Under the pieces are notes generated by a model. It worked only from the letters and a program-made list of their open reading frames with translations. It was not told the DNA's origin and searched no databases. This document shows, one piece after another, positions 35,401 through 49,000 of a stretch of DNA of 64,000 nt; position 1 is the stretch's first letter, and each line of letters opens with the position of its first letter. Source of the stretch: Monocercomonoides exilis. Lineage: Eukaryota > Preaxostyla > Oxymonadida > Polymastigidae. The stretch is taken from positions 1,412,001 to 1,476,000 of the forward strand of contig LSRY02000014.1 of assembly GCA_001643675.2 (NCBI GenBank), written 5' to 3'. The position numbers and the translations under genes were made by a program.

Positions 35401-38400
35401 ATAGCTTATGTGAATGGAGACCCCCAAAGAGGGAAAGATTGGATGATGTGCAGCTCTGAGGAACAGCCTTGCTCAACACTTTTAGAAGCGAAAAGTCATT
35501 TTGTCTCTGATAATTGCGATATGAAATCAATTATCATTCAAAATTATATATCTCAAAACTCGCATATTGATTTAGGTGGATATTGCATTCAAAAAGCTGA
35601 AAATCTGTCTTTATCTGAGTTTATCTTGTCTTTGAATGAAAGGACAGAAGAAGATTGCTGCATTAGTAATATTAATAATCCTCTATGCATTAGTGGAATG
35701 AGCATTATGTTTTCCTCAAACGCTCCTTGCAATTCAGTGTTTCATTCAGAGAACAGCATATTTTCACTTTACAATGGACGATTTTCTGAACGGAAAGACT
35801 CTTCGTTTTCAGTTGATCATTTTTCTTCATCTCAGCCATTTAAGAATACTGGACCAAAAGCAAAATTAACGTCAGAGTTATCATATCCATCGGTATCTTC
35901 ATTTCTGATTGTTGTAAATGGGAAATGCGAAATTACAACATTCGAAATCGATAAGGTTAATTTTCAATGTTCGTTAATACGTTGCCTCTTTTCGGAGAAA
36001 CAAAATTCCATTGATCAAGTGATATTTATTGGAGCGAATTTTTCTAACGTTCATCTGAACAACGGAAGCATTCTAATGATTGAACCACAAAATGATATAA
36101 CAAAAAATGGGGAGCAAGACATTGGAGAATCAGATTCTTTCGTTCGAAAAATAATTATGAGTCGTTGCACATTCCTAAGTGTTGTATCAGATTCGAATTT
36201 TTCAGCAGTCTTTTATCCGATTTCATTAAATTCCAATGATAAGTATTCGTTTGAGACTTCTTCGAATAACTCAGATTGTTTGATGCCATTTCAGAAGGAA
36301 AAAGCATTTTTGCCTATTTCGCTTTGTATTACAGATTGCACTTTTGGACTGTGCTATTCGCGAATGGCTAAAAAAGGAGGGTTGTTTTTTGTTCCGATTT
36401 ACCGAAGCTCCCATCTCTTTTTCTCAAACTGTCGCTTTTGTCATTGCTTAGAATATGAATCAAACAGTGTTTTCAAGCAATTCAATGAGAAATACCAAAA
36501 TAAGTCTTCCAATGAGCTCGGTTGTAACACTGATTCATTTGCAAGGTATATAAACATCCTTTTTGAACAGGAATCTCAGGGACGCATATTTGAGAAGAAT
36601 TGTGGTCTTTCTTCTTTCATGAATATCGAACATTCTAATGATTTAATAAATTATTCCACAAAATCTTCATTTGGAGTTATTTGCTATGCTTTGTGCGTTG
36701 AAGAAGCACCAAATGTGCAGCTTGATTCAATAATTACAATAGATCATCCATCACATGCACATGGCTTGTTTTTCATTCATGCTCCGTCTATAACTTCAAT
36801 TGCGAACCATTCATCATTCAGATTTTTTAAAACAGCAGATACAATTTTAGTACACACTCTTTGCGCCACAGAAAAAGATGATGATTTATTTGTTGATATC
36901 CTTTCTTCTTATTGGGCATTAGACTTTACAACAAAGGTTTTTGTTTCATCAGACGGTACTTACGATCGCAAATGCGGAATTCAGCAGACAACCGCCTGTA
37001 AGTTATTTAGAGATGCGATGGATCACCTCAAAGTCGACAAAGAAGTGCAAGTTGTCGTTGTAAATGAGGTAGAAATTCTGGAACAAACAAGTCTTCAAAA
37101 TGCCGTCGTTTGCTCCTTAAACAAGAGAGCAACTCTATTAATAAATTACAATCAAAAAACAGAGAATGTGAAAGATACGGCAGTTATTCTGTCAGTTGGC
37201 TCATTATCCATTGAATCTATTGATGTTGCTTGCTCATTACAATTAATGCCCGATAATATATTTTCTGGTGCCTTTTTGTGTGTGGGAGGATCTTTAACAC
37301 TTACAAATGTTACATTTCGGTTATCTTCCAAGTTGGAAGATGCTTATCGTTCGGAATCTCAGCAAGATCAATCACTTCCTTCTGTTCTGATATGCTCTTT
37401 TTGCACATCAATTCATATTATTGAATCACAATTTGTATCAATTATACGAAATGGAACAGGTCCAAGCGTTCTTCAACATGAAAGCACAACCAATTTTGAT
37501 GCAGATTTATCAATCTCTGCAAATAATACTATGTTTTATCAGTGCTCATCTTTTGAATGCGAAGGGGCAGTAGCTCACATTGAAGGAAAATCGTCGATCA
37601 TTTTTGAAGGATGCAATTTTATTGGGCTTCTTGACCAACCAAAAGAGAATTCTGTTCTTTCCACATTTAAACAGAGTGCAATTAATAAAACTCATGAAAA
37701 TGATTGCAACATAACGCAATTCAATCAAAAGCCAAATGAGCAAAGCGGAATGTGCGAATGGGAATCTTCAATGGTTTATGTTTTTGGTTCAAACAGTCTG
37801 GATGTGATAAATTCAAATTTTTCGAATTCGTCTCTTGGCGCGTTGACGGTCATAAACACTGATTCTGTTGAAATTAATGATTGTTGCTTTTTTGATAACT
37901 CTCCACATTTTGCAGCCTTTCCTTCAGTTCGGAGGAATGCACACATCCGAGGAGCGAAATCTTGTTTACTGAAAAATTTAAAATTTCCAAAAGATTTAAT
38001 AGAAAGCGGAGCTTCATCATACGGAGATAACAATGATCGCATCCACTCTTTTCTTGAAGAACAGTTATCTCCAGAAAGACAGAAATTTGCCCCTATGTGG
38101 TTCAAATTGGAAGATACGATATTAGAAGGAAATTATCCAGAAAACCATCCATTTTTTTTCGTTCCTCAACTTCACCGAGCTGTGCTACAAATCAGTAAGA
38201 AAGGAAAACATTTGAAATTTTATGGAGATCTTCTTTTGCCCTGCCAAACACAATTTTTGATATCCATTCAGAAAAAGGCAAGTTCAAGCAATTTTCCTTC
38301 TGATGTATTGTTCCGTTCATCTTTTTTCACAATGCACAACAACACTCGTCATACACAGAATCTAATTCATCCATCAACGTCTCCATTAGTTCAATCTGAT

Positions 38401-38973
38401 AGAAGCGAAGTTACTTGGACAGAGGTATCTGCAACAGTATTGAACGAATCTTACGCAACATCTGACACAGACATAATCCCCTTTTCGTCTACAACACACG
38501 AACTATTGGTGAAAATGTTAGTAATGGAAACATCAAACTTCTCTTTGGAAACACCAACAATCGTCGCACAAATATTGTATGATGACTCTGACACCAGTAA
38601 AGACGATAACAAATCAAAAGTCATTCTCATAGTGTGCGTTTGCATTGGAGTTGTTTTTACTTTGGGAGGAGGGATAATCATAGTTGTTGGAATTGTGTTG
38701 AGAAAGAGGAAAATTAAGAAAATGAAGCTTTCGCAATCGGTTATAGCAGATTATCGTCCCATAAACGCTGATGATTTTTATTTTTCTGGTTCAGCTAATT
38801 TCCCCAATAGGATGCTTTTGTCACCTTTGCATAGATATTATTGCTATAGCCTGGACTCTGATTCGAGCACAACAAATAAGCACGTAATGAATAGATCATC
38901 TCACAAAAACAGGCAAACAAAACTTCCAACATTGCCACAAGATTGCCAGCAACCAAATATGGAGGAAGATTAA
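32441..38973 (+). CDS. giant type I membrane beta-helix surface protein 2
   Basis: Two exons: 32441-32589 and 32691-38973 (donor GTTTGTAT, acceptor AAATTAG), encoding 2,143 residues. Exon 1 supplies a hydrophobic leader (MRLSHEFLLIAKFLLILH); without it the long frame would have to start at a GTG. The ectodomain is rich in Asn, Ser and Cys with GGG/GGA turns, and carries three Cys modules: CGLEGFSPCNAIEL (residue 572), CSSEEQPCSTLLEA (970) and CGIQQTTACKLFRDA (1478). A single 27-residue transmembrane helix (about 2027-2053) is followed by RKRKIKK and a 90-residue cytoplasmic tail that includes YRPI, a possible YxxPhi sorting signal. The N-terminal 330 residues align with the minus-strand protein at 1-9174, so the two are paralogues. 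An adhesin or surface-coat role is inference from architecture. Confidence 0.85.
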
Positions 38974-39406
38974 TCTCATACACATTCATCAACAGATAAC
39001 AATAGAAATTATTAAATTCTTCATATATTAAATGTGAATATTTATTTAAATTCATTCTTTATGTATAAATGTATTTATGTTTTTGTTATATGCAGTTTAA
39101 CTTTTTTCATTTTTAAAAAAATGAATATGCATTTTTCCTAATAATTTTGAAGATAAAAGAAAGAGAAAATGATTTCAATATTTATGATCAAATAATAAAT
39201 AATAATAACTTTGATTCGTTATCATATCCTCTTTGCTTTACAGTGTAAATATAAATGTAAAAATAGCTCTACAGTGAACGACATATTTTAAAAACAGTTT
39301 GTCTATCTCTTCTTTTTATCTCTTCTGTCAAAATTTTGTTTGCTTTTATCTTATCTTTTTGTTTATTGATATTTCTTTTCAACTTTCGTTAAAAATATAG
39401 TTAACG
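38974..39406. other. intergenic spacer
   Basis: 433 bp of AT-rich DNA between two co-oriented surface/secreted protein genes. Pyrimidine-rich sequence (39300-39390) precedes the next start codon. No gene or repeat was recognised. Confidence 0.6.
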
Positions 39407-41338
39407 ATGATTGGAAGCTTCCTACTTTTGTTGGTAGCATCAACATTTTCTTATGATCCCCGTGCAACATCTGCACAAGATTGTGGATTTAAATTGGATT
39501 ATTTCCTTTCAAGAGCTCAGCGAAGAGAACGTATGCTCGATCAATGTGCAGGAAAATGCATGGTTTACAAACTTTATAAATTCATTACCATCATAATTAT
39601 TAAAACCTTTGAATTTTATTCGAAAAAAAGGACTCTCTTGAAGTTTGCCTTGACGATTGCCAGAATGCTTATGAAGCTTGCAAGGCTCAACAGTGTTCCG
39701 GAAGAATTCCAAATGAAGATTGCCACGCTCGCTGCGGATCTGATATGAGAGTTTGCAGACGTGCATGCAGATCTGCTTATTCAGCTTGCGAGGAATCATG
39801 CGTTGTTGATTATGATGGACAGTGCTTCACTGATTGTGATTTCTATAAGCAAAATCGTCTTGACGACTGCGAATTTGGATTCGAGGAATGTCAATGGAAA
39901 TGTCTTGTTGGAGACCAAGATTGTGAACGTAAATGCAAGATTGCTCGCAGAATGTGCGAAAGTGAAGGAAGAGACTGTGCTGATCAGTGCAAATCAATTT
40001 GCTTGAACTCCATTAACACTTGCCAGGATAACTGTCTCTCAGATATGGAAGATGGCTTTGATCTTTGCGAATACGATTTCGAAGACTGCACTTCACGTTG
40101 CGCACCTGGCGATGTCAACTGTGAATCTCTTTGCAAAGTCGAACGTAGAAACTGCAAACAAGACGGAAGACAAAAGTTTAATGATTGCGATATGAATTGC
40201 AACTATGCACAGGAACAGGGCTGCACAGCAGGCTGCGAATCAGTCAAACAAACTTGCCTCAGCGATGCTTCAGAGGCACTTGACATTTGCAGATACAAAT
40301 GCATTCCACAGCCCGGAATGTATCAGAATCCTGATGAGGATCTGTGCCTGAGAGAATGCAACAGATTGTGGAGAGCTGCAAACGCTGACTGCAGAGACGG
40401 AATGGACACATGCATTGCACAGAACTGCCAGCGTACGTACGGGACATGCAGAGAAGATTGCCTGGACTTTACTGAAGATTGCTTCTCGGCTGTTGAGATG
40501 GATGTTGAAGGCTGCTTGGAGAGATGCAGAGGAGCATCCGACTGCGAGGCAGCCTGCAAGAGAGATTACAGAATTGCCAAAGAGAACTGCAGAGATGCAT
40601 TCAACAAGTGCGATCTGAACTGCGACCAGGACTCGACCGATGTTTGCTACTCAGACTGCGAAAAAGTGAAGCAGAAGTGCTTGATGGATTGTGACGCAGA
40701 GCTGGATTCTTGCAATGCACTGCAACAACAAGGCCAAATGCAGGATGAGAATTGCCTGAGGAACAGAAGAGTCTGCGAGGCTTCTTGCAGAGACAAACAC
40801 GATTACTGCAACTCCATTTGTGATGGATCATTTGAGGCTGATCTTCAAGATTGCAAGGTTTGTTCTCAATCTAATTTTTGATGAATTATTTGAATTCTTT
40901 AACTTAACAATTCAATTTTTTCAGAATGAGCTTCAACGTAACTTTGACAAGTGCCAGTTCACTTTTGAAGAGTGTGAGGCTAAATGTGCTGGAAAGACCC
41001 AGTGCATCTCTGAATGCATGAAAGGCCGCAGAGATTGCCACGGGTTGGCTGTCCGTGCTCATCAAGACTGCGAGACAACCATCCAACAGCATTGGACAGG
41101 CAAATGCTACGAGAACTGCGAGAAGGCAAAACAATCATGCTTGGATGCCAGCGACGCCTGGTTTGAGTGGTGTATTAACGATAAGTGCGGTGGTGTTGAG
41201 GCGTGCGAGCGCTTCTGCAAGCAGAGAAAGAGAACGAACGAGATGACTTGCTTTGAGGAGAATGAGATCTGCGCCAACGATTGCGCCTTCCAAGATCTTG
41301 GGAAAGTCACCAAGGATGCAGACGGAAAAAAGAAGTAA
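39407..41338 (+). CDS. secreted cysteine-rich repeat protein
   Basis: Three exons: 39407-39562, 39631-40857 and 40925-41338, encoding 598 residues with about 82 Cys (nearly 14%). The N-terminus is a clear signal peptide (MIGSFLLLLVASTFS). Cysteines fall mostly as C-x3-C and C-x2-4-C pairs separated by charged helical stretches. At least four imperfect units share the pattern C-[EQF]-x-[FD]-FE-x-C-x-x-[KR]-C followed by a C-K-x-x-RR-x-C-like segment: FGFEECQWKC, YDFEDCTSRC, MDVEGCLERC and FTFEECEAKC. No transmembrane helix or lipid signal is seen at the C-terminus (ends KKK). The layout suggests a disulfide-locked stack of helical hairpins. I know no named family with it. Base composition is more GC-rich than its surroundings. 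The function is unknown; a wall, cyst or matrix role is only a guess. Confidence 0.87.
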
Positions 41339-41689
41339 ACATCCAACTAAGTTATTCAATTTAAAGCCAATAAATGCATATTTCTTGCTCTTCTGATTTT
41401 TATTTCGTTTTTGTTATGGTACTTGATGTCCATTTCACCGCACAGAAAATGTCAAACAAATTCTATTGAACAAACAAAAAAAAATACAATGTTTCTTTCA
41501 GATAGTCACTAACAATCTATTCATCAAAAAGAATAAGCGTGTTTGAAAGAAAGACATGAAAAATAGTCATTTTTTACTGATGCAAAACAGAAAAAGAAAA
41601 TATGACATGATAACCAGAGAGATAGCGGTTTGACATCTCTTTGATAGATGCAAAGGCACAAAAGACATTTAACTCTCAAAAATAGGAAA
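41339..41689. other. convergent intergenic spacer
   Basis: 351 bp between the 3' ends of the cysteine-rich gene and the Rab1 gene. AATAAA occurs at about 41369, just after the first stop codon. No other feature was recognised. Confidence 0.6.
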
Positions 41690-42836
41690 TTAACAGCCAC
41701 AGCCTCCTCCTGATTCTTGTGGGGGTGCCTTTAAGTCCAGCACTTCTTCCTGTGGCTCCTGTTCAACTTCGCTTACAGTTCTGTAATTAAAATAATGACA
41801 AAGATCAAATATGAAAATTAATTGGAAAGATAGATATGAATATACGAAAGAAGCAATTTACCAAACCGTTTCATGATTTCTTGGGCCATACTAATGAAAA
41901 TGAGTTCGAACAGTTTGTTTTAACGTTCATAGAAATTAAGTTTTTTTATTTATATCTTAAATCATTCAAATGAAAAATTTGCTTCATACGTTTGGAAAGC
42001 TGCATCAACATTTGCTGCACTTTTAGCAGATGTTTCCAAGAAAGGAACACCAATTGAATCGGCGAGTTGCTGAAAAGAAACGTTACGTAAAATACATAAT
42101 TTATAACTAACAAAAGATAATCAATACTTTTCCAGTTGCATAGTCAATTGCACGTTTTGTGACAAGATCGGATTTGTTTCCAACAAGTAATCTGCAAACA
42201 CCTTCTGATGCATAGTTGTCAATTTCTTTGCACCACATTTGCACATCATTGAATGAGTCTCTGTTTGTAATATCATACACAATAATAATTCCGTTTGCAC
42301 CACGATAATATGAGCTTGTAATAGTACGGAATCGATCCTGCCCAGCGGTATCCCACTATCAAGAACAAAGTCACAAGGAATTATAATGCACATAATGTTT
42401 TACTGACAATATAAAACGAAACATACGATCTGGAGTTTAATGATCTTTCCTCCAAGTTGGATGGTTCTTATTTTCTAAAAAATACAAATGATTATATTTC
42501 AATAAATAAAAGTTAAGAAAAGAACTTGAAATAAAAGCATACGAAATCAACACCAATGGTTGCAATGTATGTTCCTGTATAAGTATCGTCCTATAATATT
42601 ATATGATGATTATAACATCAAATTTTCGCTAAATTGAACATGATATAATAATTATCAATTCAGACCGCAAAACGCAGAAGCAGGCATGATTTCCCAACAC
42701 CGCTGTCTCCAATCAAAAGAAGCTTAAACAGAAAATCCTGTAAAGCATATAAAGACGCGTATTTACAAAAAAAACAAGTTTGCAACTATATATATGGAAG
42801 ATGAAATGAGAATTAGCAGACAAATTCTTGATTCAT
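41690..42836 (-). CDS. RAB1: Rab1-family small GTPase
   Basis: Eight exons: 42836-42822, 42737-42666, 42590-42543, 42474-42427, 42355-42128, 42069-41990, 41890-41867 and 41780-41690, encoding 201 residues, as expected for Rab1. All nucleotide-binding motifs are present: GDSGVGKS (residues 15-22), the switch I threonine region [15 protein letters not shown] (62-70), GNKSD (120-124) and ETSAK (149-153). The start [16 protein letters not shown] parallels the Rab1 start [16 protein letters not shown]. The C-terminus ends Cys-Gly-Cys for double geranylgeranylation. Rab1 controls ER-to-Golgi transport. One small oddity is GQDRF instead of the usual GQERF in switch II. Seven introns in a 606-bp coding sequence show how intron-dense this genome can be. 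Confidence 0.97.
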
Positions 42837-43045
42837 TATTTACAGAGGTAAGTTGATCAAAACACCTCAGTTGATTATGTAAGAAATGGGAAGTTCTGTG
42901 ATCTTTTTTGCTTTTATAAATTTTATTTTTTCATGCTTCATATGTTGAAAACAAGTTCATAAAACAGTTCATGAAATGAGAGAGAAATATTTAATAACGT
43001 ATACCTTAATTAGATAAATTGAACCCTAAAACTTGCATTTTTGCA

Positions 43046-46000
43046 ATGTTTATGGGCGTATGTGGTGTTAAAAAGGAATGGATAGTGTTACATGATGATA
43101 ACGATGATTATACAAAACCAGCTTCAACTCCTTTTGATGTATATAAAATTTTATAGAATTTTTATTATTTTTCTTTTGTTACAAATCTTATTCGTACTTT
43201 CAAAATGCCAAATATATAAAAACGAATTTATTTTTTAAGAGGATTGACGATCTCAATAGGCTGACAGATGCTATGCAATTACTTGATAATTCTACCGAAA
43301 GTCTTGTCTTGAATGGATTGCATGAAATTGCTGCATATATAAGAAAAAGTTTGAGTTTCATTTTCATAATTTGACTCATTTTTGTTATGCTTTTTAATTT
43401 TGATTTTCAGTACGTTCTGATATGGATCATATTGAAAGAATACAGGATGTTATTGATCGAGGAGTGATAATTCAGTTCGAAACTTTGCTTTTACAATCAG
43501 AATCACAAGACATTCTTGTATGCATGTTATTAGAAACTCAAACCTAACTTAAAGAATTTTTCTTTTCTCAAGTGGAACACTCTATTTTTACTTCATGAAA
43601 TTACGTATGGAACTTTGAAGCAAATTGAGTGCTTAAATAGACCAACACTTCTGAAATCAATTTTGCTTTGTTGCTTGGTTTGTTGAATCACATTTTTATT
43701 TGTTAATTTAAATTTAATCACAATTTTTTCTCACATTACACAAATCAAATTTCGAAAGGATAATTGCTTCGAAGTGCGTGATCTAGCAATAGCTCTTGCA
43801 GGGTTTGCTCTATCGAAAAATTTTCGTCTTTTCTTAACAATTTATTTTATTTAGGAAGTTGTGTGGATGCTCATCATTGATAAGAAAAGTGCTGAACCAA
43901 GGCTTATTTCCATTCATCGCAGGGATGCATGTGTTCTGTCTTCTTCATCCACAGCCAGATCCCTTTTCTGATGCAGCCACGCCTTCTCCAGAGCAGGTCA
44001 ACCGAATGATCAGAATAGTGGAGAACCAGTCGCAGTTGGAGGCGAGCCGGAGAAGCTGGACTTATCTTAATGCTCGCACAGCTGCTAATTTGTATGAGAG
44101 AAAATTTTTGCACATTGACGAAAATGAAGAGCTTGCTGGTATCAATGCAGAAGAAGAGTCTGAAGAAGAGTCAGACGAATATGAAGAAGAAATTGAATTT
44201 GAGTCGGAGCCAGAATTGGAGGAAGACGGTGATGAATTGGCTGAGAATGAGAAAGATGGGGAGAAAAAGAAGAAAAGTGGAACAAATCAGAAGAAAAAGG
44301 AAACTGAGCCAAAAAATAAAACCGAAATGATGAAAAGACAATTACCAAAGTCCGAAATCAAACCGATAAGCAGACCGTTTTCCAACACAGACAAACACAA
44401 ATCCGAATTCGAGCGCGGATCAGCAGGAGAAGAAGACGACGAGCTCATTTTGGACGAAGGGGGAGGCAGCAAAAAGGGGCAGCGTGTGCTGATGGGGTGG
44501 GTGCTGCTGATGCTGCAGTTGAGGCGGATGGATCTGCTGGACGACAGAAAGAGAGAGCTCGAACAGAGGCGGAGTGAAGCGATGAAGATGAACAGGAAAC
44601 TGCGGAGGGAGACGAGGAAAGCGCGGGAGTTGTACTCGAAGATCCACCGCTCAGTGTCACAGAAGCAGTTCAGACTAGACAGTGAGAGAGACACGATGTG
44701 CTACTCATCGAGACAGGACCTGCTGGCTTTGCTGAGTGCAGAGAGGAAGCAGCTGCAGCTGAGCCAGCAGAAGCTGATGGAGCTGAAGAAGGAGTCGAAC
44801 AAGCTGAACTTGGTGATCAGCGGGGCGACATACAAAGGGACAGGCAGACAGCAGCAGCAGAAGGCGATGCAGCAGCGGCAGAGCATGCGAAGGCAGTCGG
44901 CGTTGGAGGCAGCAGCAAAGATTCGCAACGAGGAGGAGCAGCATGCGATGCTCAGAGAACCCGTGCTGCAGACATTCAACGACGTGGCTGAATACACAAT
45001 GGCGCTGGCTGGCTGCAGCGACCTCAGCTGGCGTATCCCCTCGCACATCGACACGTTCCAGGCAGTTGCTGCCCATCTGAACACACTCAACAATCTGAAC
45101 GTGACCCTCTCACCTTCCTCTTTCTTTCCTATCAATCGCTACCAGATCTGCCCTGAAGATGTCACTAAGCCAGAGGATCTGCTTGTGATACCTCAGTCTG
45201 AACCTTATCCAACGCACGAGGCAAATTATGAGCCAATGTCTGCATTTGAAGTGGAAATGAGTCGTCATTCAGATGCTGAGCTTGGATTGGATGTTGCTTC
45301 ATCTTCATTATCACAAGTGACTAACTTTGCAAAGATGGCTGCTAATAAGAATGATCATTCAATTAAATTGAATAATGATGGAGAGAAAGGAAAAGAAGGA
45401 GAATTAAAAAGAAGAGCCAAGTCTAATTCTGGAGGTGACGCTGGAGGCAAAGGAGAATTTGATCACAAGCGCGATTTTGAGTCCGAGTTGGACAGGGCGA
45501 TTGAGAAGCAGCTTGAGTGTGAGCTTCAGAGAGAGCTGGAAAGAGAGCTGGCACGGGAACTAGAGAAAGTGGCTGACTTGAAAGCAGAAGAAAGTCTGAA
45601 GGGATGCAGCGGAGTGACTGAAATGAAAGAGCTTGGAGGCAAAATAGGAGGAAAGATGGGAATAAAGAGCAGATGGAATATCAGAGAAGAAGAAGAAGAA
45701 GAAGAAGAGGAAAGAGAGAAGGAGACTAAAGAGGAAGTGTACGAAACATCCGAAACGAGCTACAAAGATGTGGAAAGGAATGCGGTTGGAGGAGCTTTGC
45801 TTGTGTCTTCGCTGAATTCATTTAAACAGGTTGAGCAGCTGAGACACACGAATTGCTCAGCTTTCTTGTATTTTGTGATAAGCGATGCAATTGCCTCTAC
45901 AAATCAGTACATTTCGAGGAATGCGAAGAAGCTGATGGACAACATGACGTGGAAAAATGGTGTGATATGAAATATAAACTATTGAATATTGAATATTGAA

Positions 46001-49000
46001 AAAGTTATTTTTTTCAAAACATTTTTAATTAACACTTGTAAAATTTAAATGAAAATTGGATTTCTAAACACATTCATTAAACATTTCTTCTTGACTTTAT
46101 CGTATTTTTCTTTAAATCACATTCTATAAATATTTGCAGTTCCACATATGATTCCTCATGTCAGTCTTCCTTTCTCACCTGAAAAAGTGACAGATGCTTT
46201 CGATTTGCTTCGATTTATCAGCATTCTCTCGTTTGCTATTTGTATTCTAATGATATCATTTGTCTATTTCCTTTAAATTTTTTATTTAAAAAAATGTGAT
46301 GATTAACTCATTCATAAATAATTATTTTCTCCATCCTTTTCTTTTCTTTTCCTTTTCCTTTCTCATTTTACAACTTCTTCATTTCCCCAGTCGTCCAACA
46401 GCCTCTCCCGTTGCCCAGCTGCGTGTTCTGCACTTCATGATGACTGTCACCACCAAAAGTGACATTCACGTTCTTTCTCTGGTCAGCTGCGGGATGATCG
46501 ATGCTCTTCGCAGCCTTTTCCTCCGCCAGCTCTTTCTTTTAACTGTCAACACCGCAAAAAGCGCAGACACCAGCCGCTCTTATTCCCTCACCCCGTCTCA
46601 GTTCTTTGCCTCTGCCTCGTCCTCTTCACCTTTCTCTGCTCTGACTGGCTTCTCTCCCTTCCAGCTCCCCTCACAGATGAACGAGGGCTCTTCCTCAAAG
46701 ACACTGCTCGACTTGAGACTGGATGTGGTGAAGAATGCGCTGATGGTCGTGGCGAATCTGTGCAGCAAAGGCGCTGGTTATGTTTCTCTGCTGATTGGCA
46801 CGACGGCTGAGAGGGCAGAGGAAGACGAGGCAAGGAAGCTGGAGATGGCAGCAGAGGAAGGACGGAGAGAAGGAGAAGAGGCAGCTGTGAGGTTGGAAAG
46901 GAGAAAAGCAGTGATAGTGCCGAATAACAAGCTGACGCTGAAGCAAAGGATGAATGTGTTGTCTCTGTTGTGCTCTGTGATGGAGCAGCTGCGAAGGGAG
47001 TTTCAAAGAGAAGAGGCAGAAAGATACGCAGCAGACTTGGCAAAGATGAGGAAGCAGGATGAAGAGAGGCTGATGCAGGAAGGGCTGGAGATTAAGCAGC
47101 TCTATCGCATTCCCGAAGTGCTGGCGACGAGTGACAGTTCAGCCAGCGGTGTCGACTCTTCGCTTGCAAAGGGAGAAGAAGACCCGCTGGCTGCTTTGCG
47201 ATTTCCAGAGAGGGTTTTGCCTTGTTCGCGTGTTGTTCCGTCGGAGAATGCAGAAGAGAGCTTTCGGAGCTACATGAAAAGATCACCTTTTGAGAAGAAG
47301 GAGTCGAAGGACGATTTGAACGAGGAGATGTCGAAGCTGTTGAGGAAGCAGTTGGAGATAAGAATGCAAAAACAGAAGGAAAAAGAGAAAGAGAAAGAGA
47401 AAGAGAAAGATAAGCAAAAAGAGAAGGAGAAGGAGAAGGAGAAGGATATGAAGATTGATGAAGAACTAGCGAAGGAGAAAGCAATCAGCATGGAGCAGCT
47501 GGAAGAGCTGGAGGAAGAGATGATAGGCGATGAGTGTGTGCCAGCGAGTGTGCGGAATGAAGAGAGAGTGTTTGAAGTGCTGGAAGGAAGGAGAGATTTG
47601 ACGAATGACCTGATTATGCTGTGGGATGGGTGTGACATGGCAGAGAGGAACTGGATGGAGGCGGAGAAGAGGAGAAGAAGGGTCGTCGGGAGGAAGAAGA
47701 AGAACTACTATTTGGAGGAGTATTTTGATCAGGATGAAGAAGGTTTGAAAAAAAAAATGAATATATGTGTATTTTATATGAGAATTGAAGTTATTTATGC
47801 AGTTTTTTTATTAAATATGAAAACTATACGTTTTTTCTTATAAACAATATATTCATTAAAATTTTTCAAATATTTTAAATTTCAATATTTTTTATTTTTT
47901 TATTTTTTTAACATATTTACATTCTTAATACTTCCTCTCCTTTTAATTTCAGATCTTTCCAGCGATGAATCCAACCAACAAGAAAGACCAGCACATCTTG
48001 GTGCAGTGTCAAAGATGCATGTGCCAGACATCACTACCTTGAAGAAGCTGGAATTTGACAGCGACTATTCAGACAAGCATGTTCGAATAGAATCTGACTG
48101 TGACACAGACAATGCAATGGCTGATGACTTCTACAGACAGACAGAATACTCTTTGAATGTTGCTGGCGGAGAAATAGGCAATCTGCTGTGGATGAGAAAT
48201 AGAATCCCGTCTGTTGAGCCTGAAGATGGGCTGAGGTGGTTCGAAAAAGATGATTTGAGCGATGACGAAGAAGATTTCTTGCAGTCCAATGGGATTTTCT
48301 TGCCAACCACATTTTTCCAATCATCTGTGCAGACAGCTATACACGATGCACACAAATCATTTCTGACTCTTCGGGTGACTGACAAAGAGCAAGGAATATC
48401 TGCCTCTTCCTCTGCTTCTTCTTCTGCACTTCCTCCTCCTCCGCCTCCACCTTCTCTTCCTTCTCCATCATCATCAACATCGTCATCCTCTTCAGTTACC
48501 GACACTTCATCCTCTTCATCAGACCCAAGCAATCTTCCCTCTGACTCCGAATATGCGCAATATGCTTCAACCAACACAGCCAATAACTCCAATTCATCCA
48601 GCAGCAGTGGCACAAACACAGATGCACTTTCACTGACTGCTCTTTTGAATGCGACCATTTCAACCCCGCCGTCACGGCAGAAGAGAGACAAAGTGCCCAA
48701 TCTGAGTGCGATGCACACCTCGCATTTTGGCTCAGCCTCGATCGACACGGCGTTTCTGTCAGTTCTGCTGAACATTGTGGAGAAAGGGACAGACGAGCAA
48801 ATTGACTACTGTGTGCACACCTGCCGAGTGTTGGAGGCTATTTCAGCACAGCTCGAGACGCTGATTGTGGAAGAGAAGAGGATGCGGGACAGAGAGACGA
48901 AGATGACAGAGGACAGACGGGCAGAGAGGAGCAGGAAGGAAGAATGTCTGATGCACATGCGGAGGATGAAGGCGAGCGGGGTGCCAGACAATGTGATTGA

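Noticed and set aside
42794-42847. A possible first exon for the armadillo gene (ATG to a GTAAGT donor), overlapping Rab1 exon 1 on the opposite strand
   Set aside because: To join phase with the next exon it needs a poorer donor, and an ATG at 43046 starts the gene without overlap. It remains a minor possibility.
44287-45135. Several minus-strand and off-frame open frames with Leu, Ser and Cys runs
   Set aside because: Shadows of the acidic and Lys/Glu-rich coding sequence of the giant armadillo gene.
48131-48775. 214-residue minus-strand open frame with Glu/Gly runs
   Set aside because: It is the antisense shadow of the serine/proline tract in the giant armadillo gene, whose frame is supported by splice phase on both sides.
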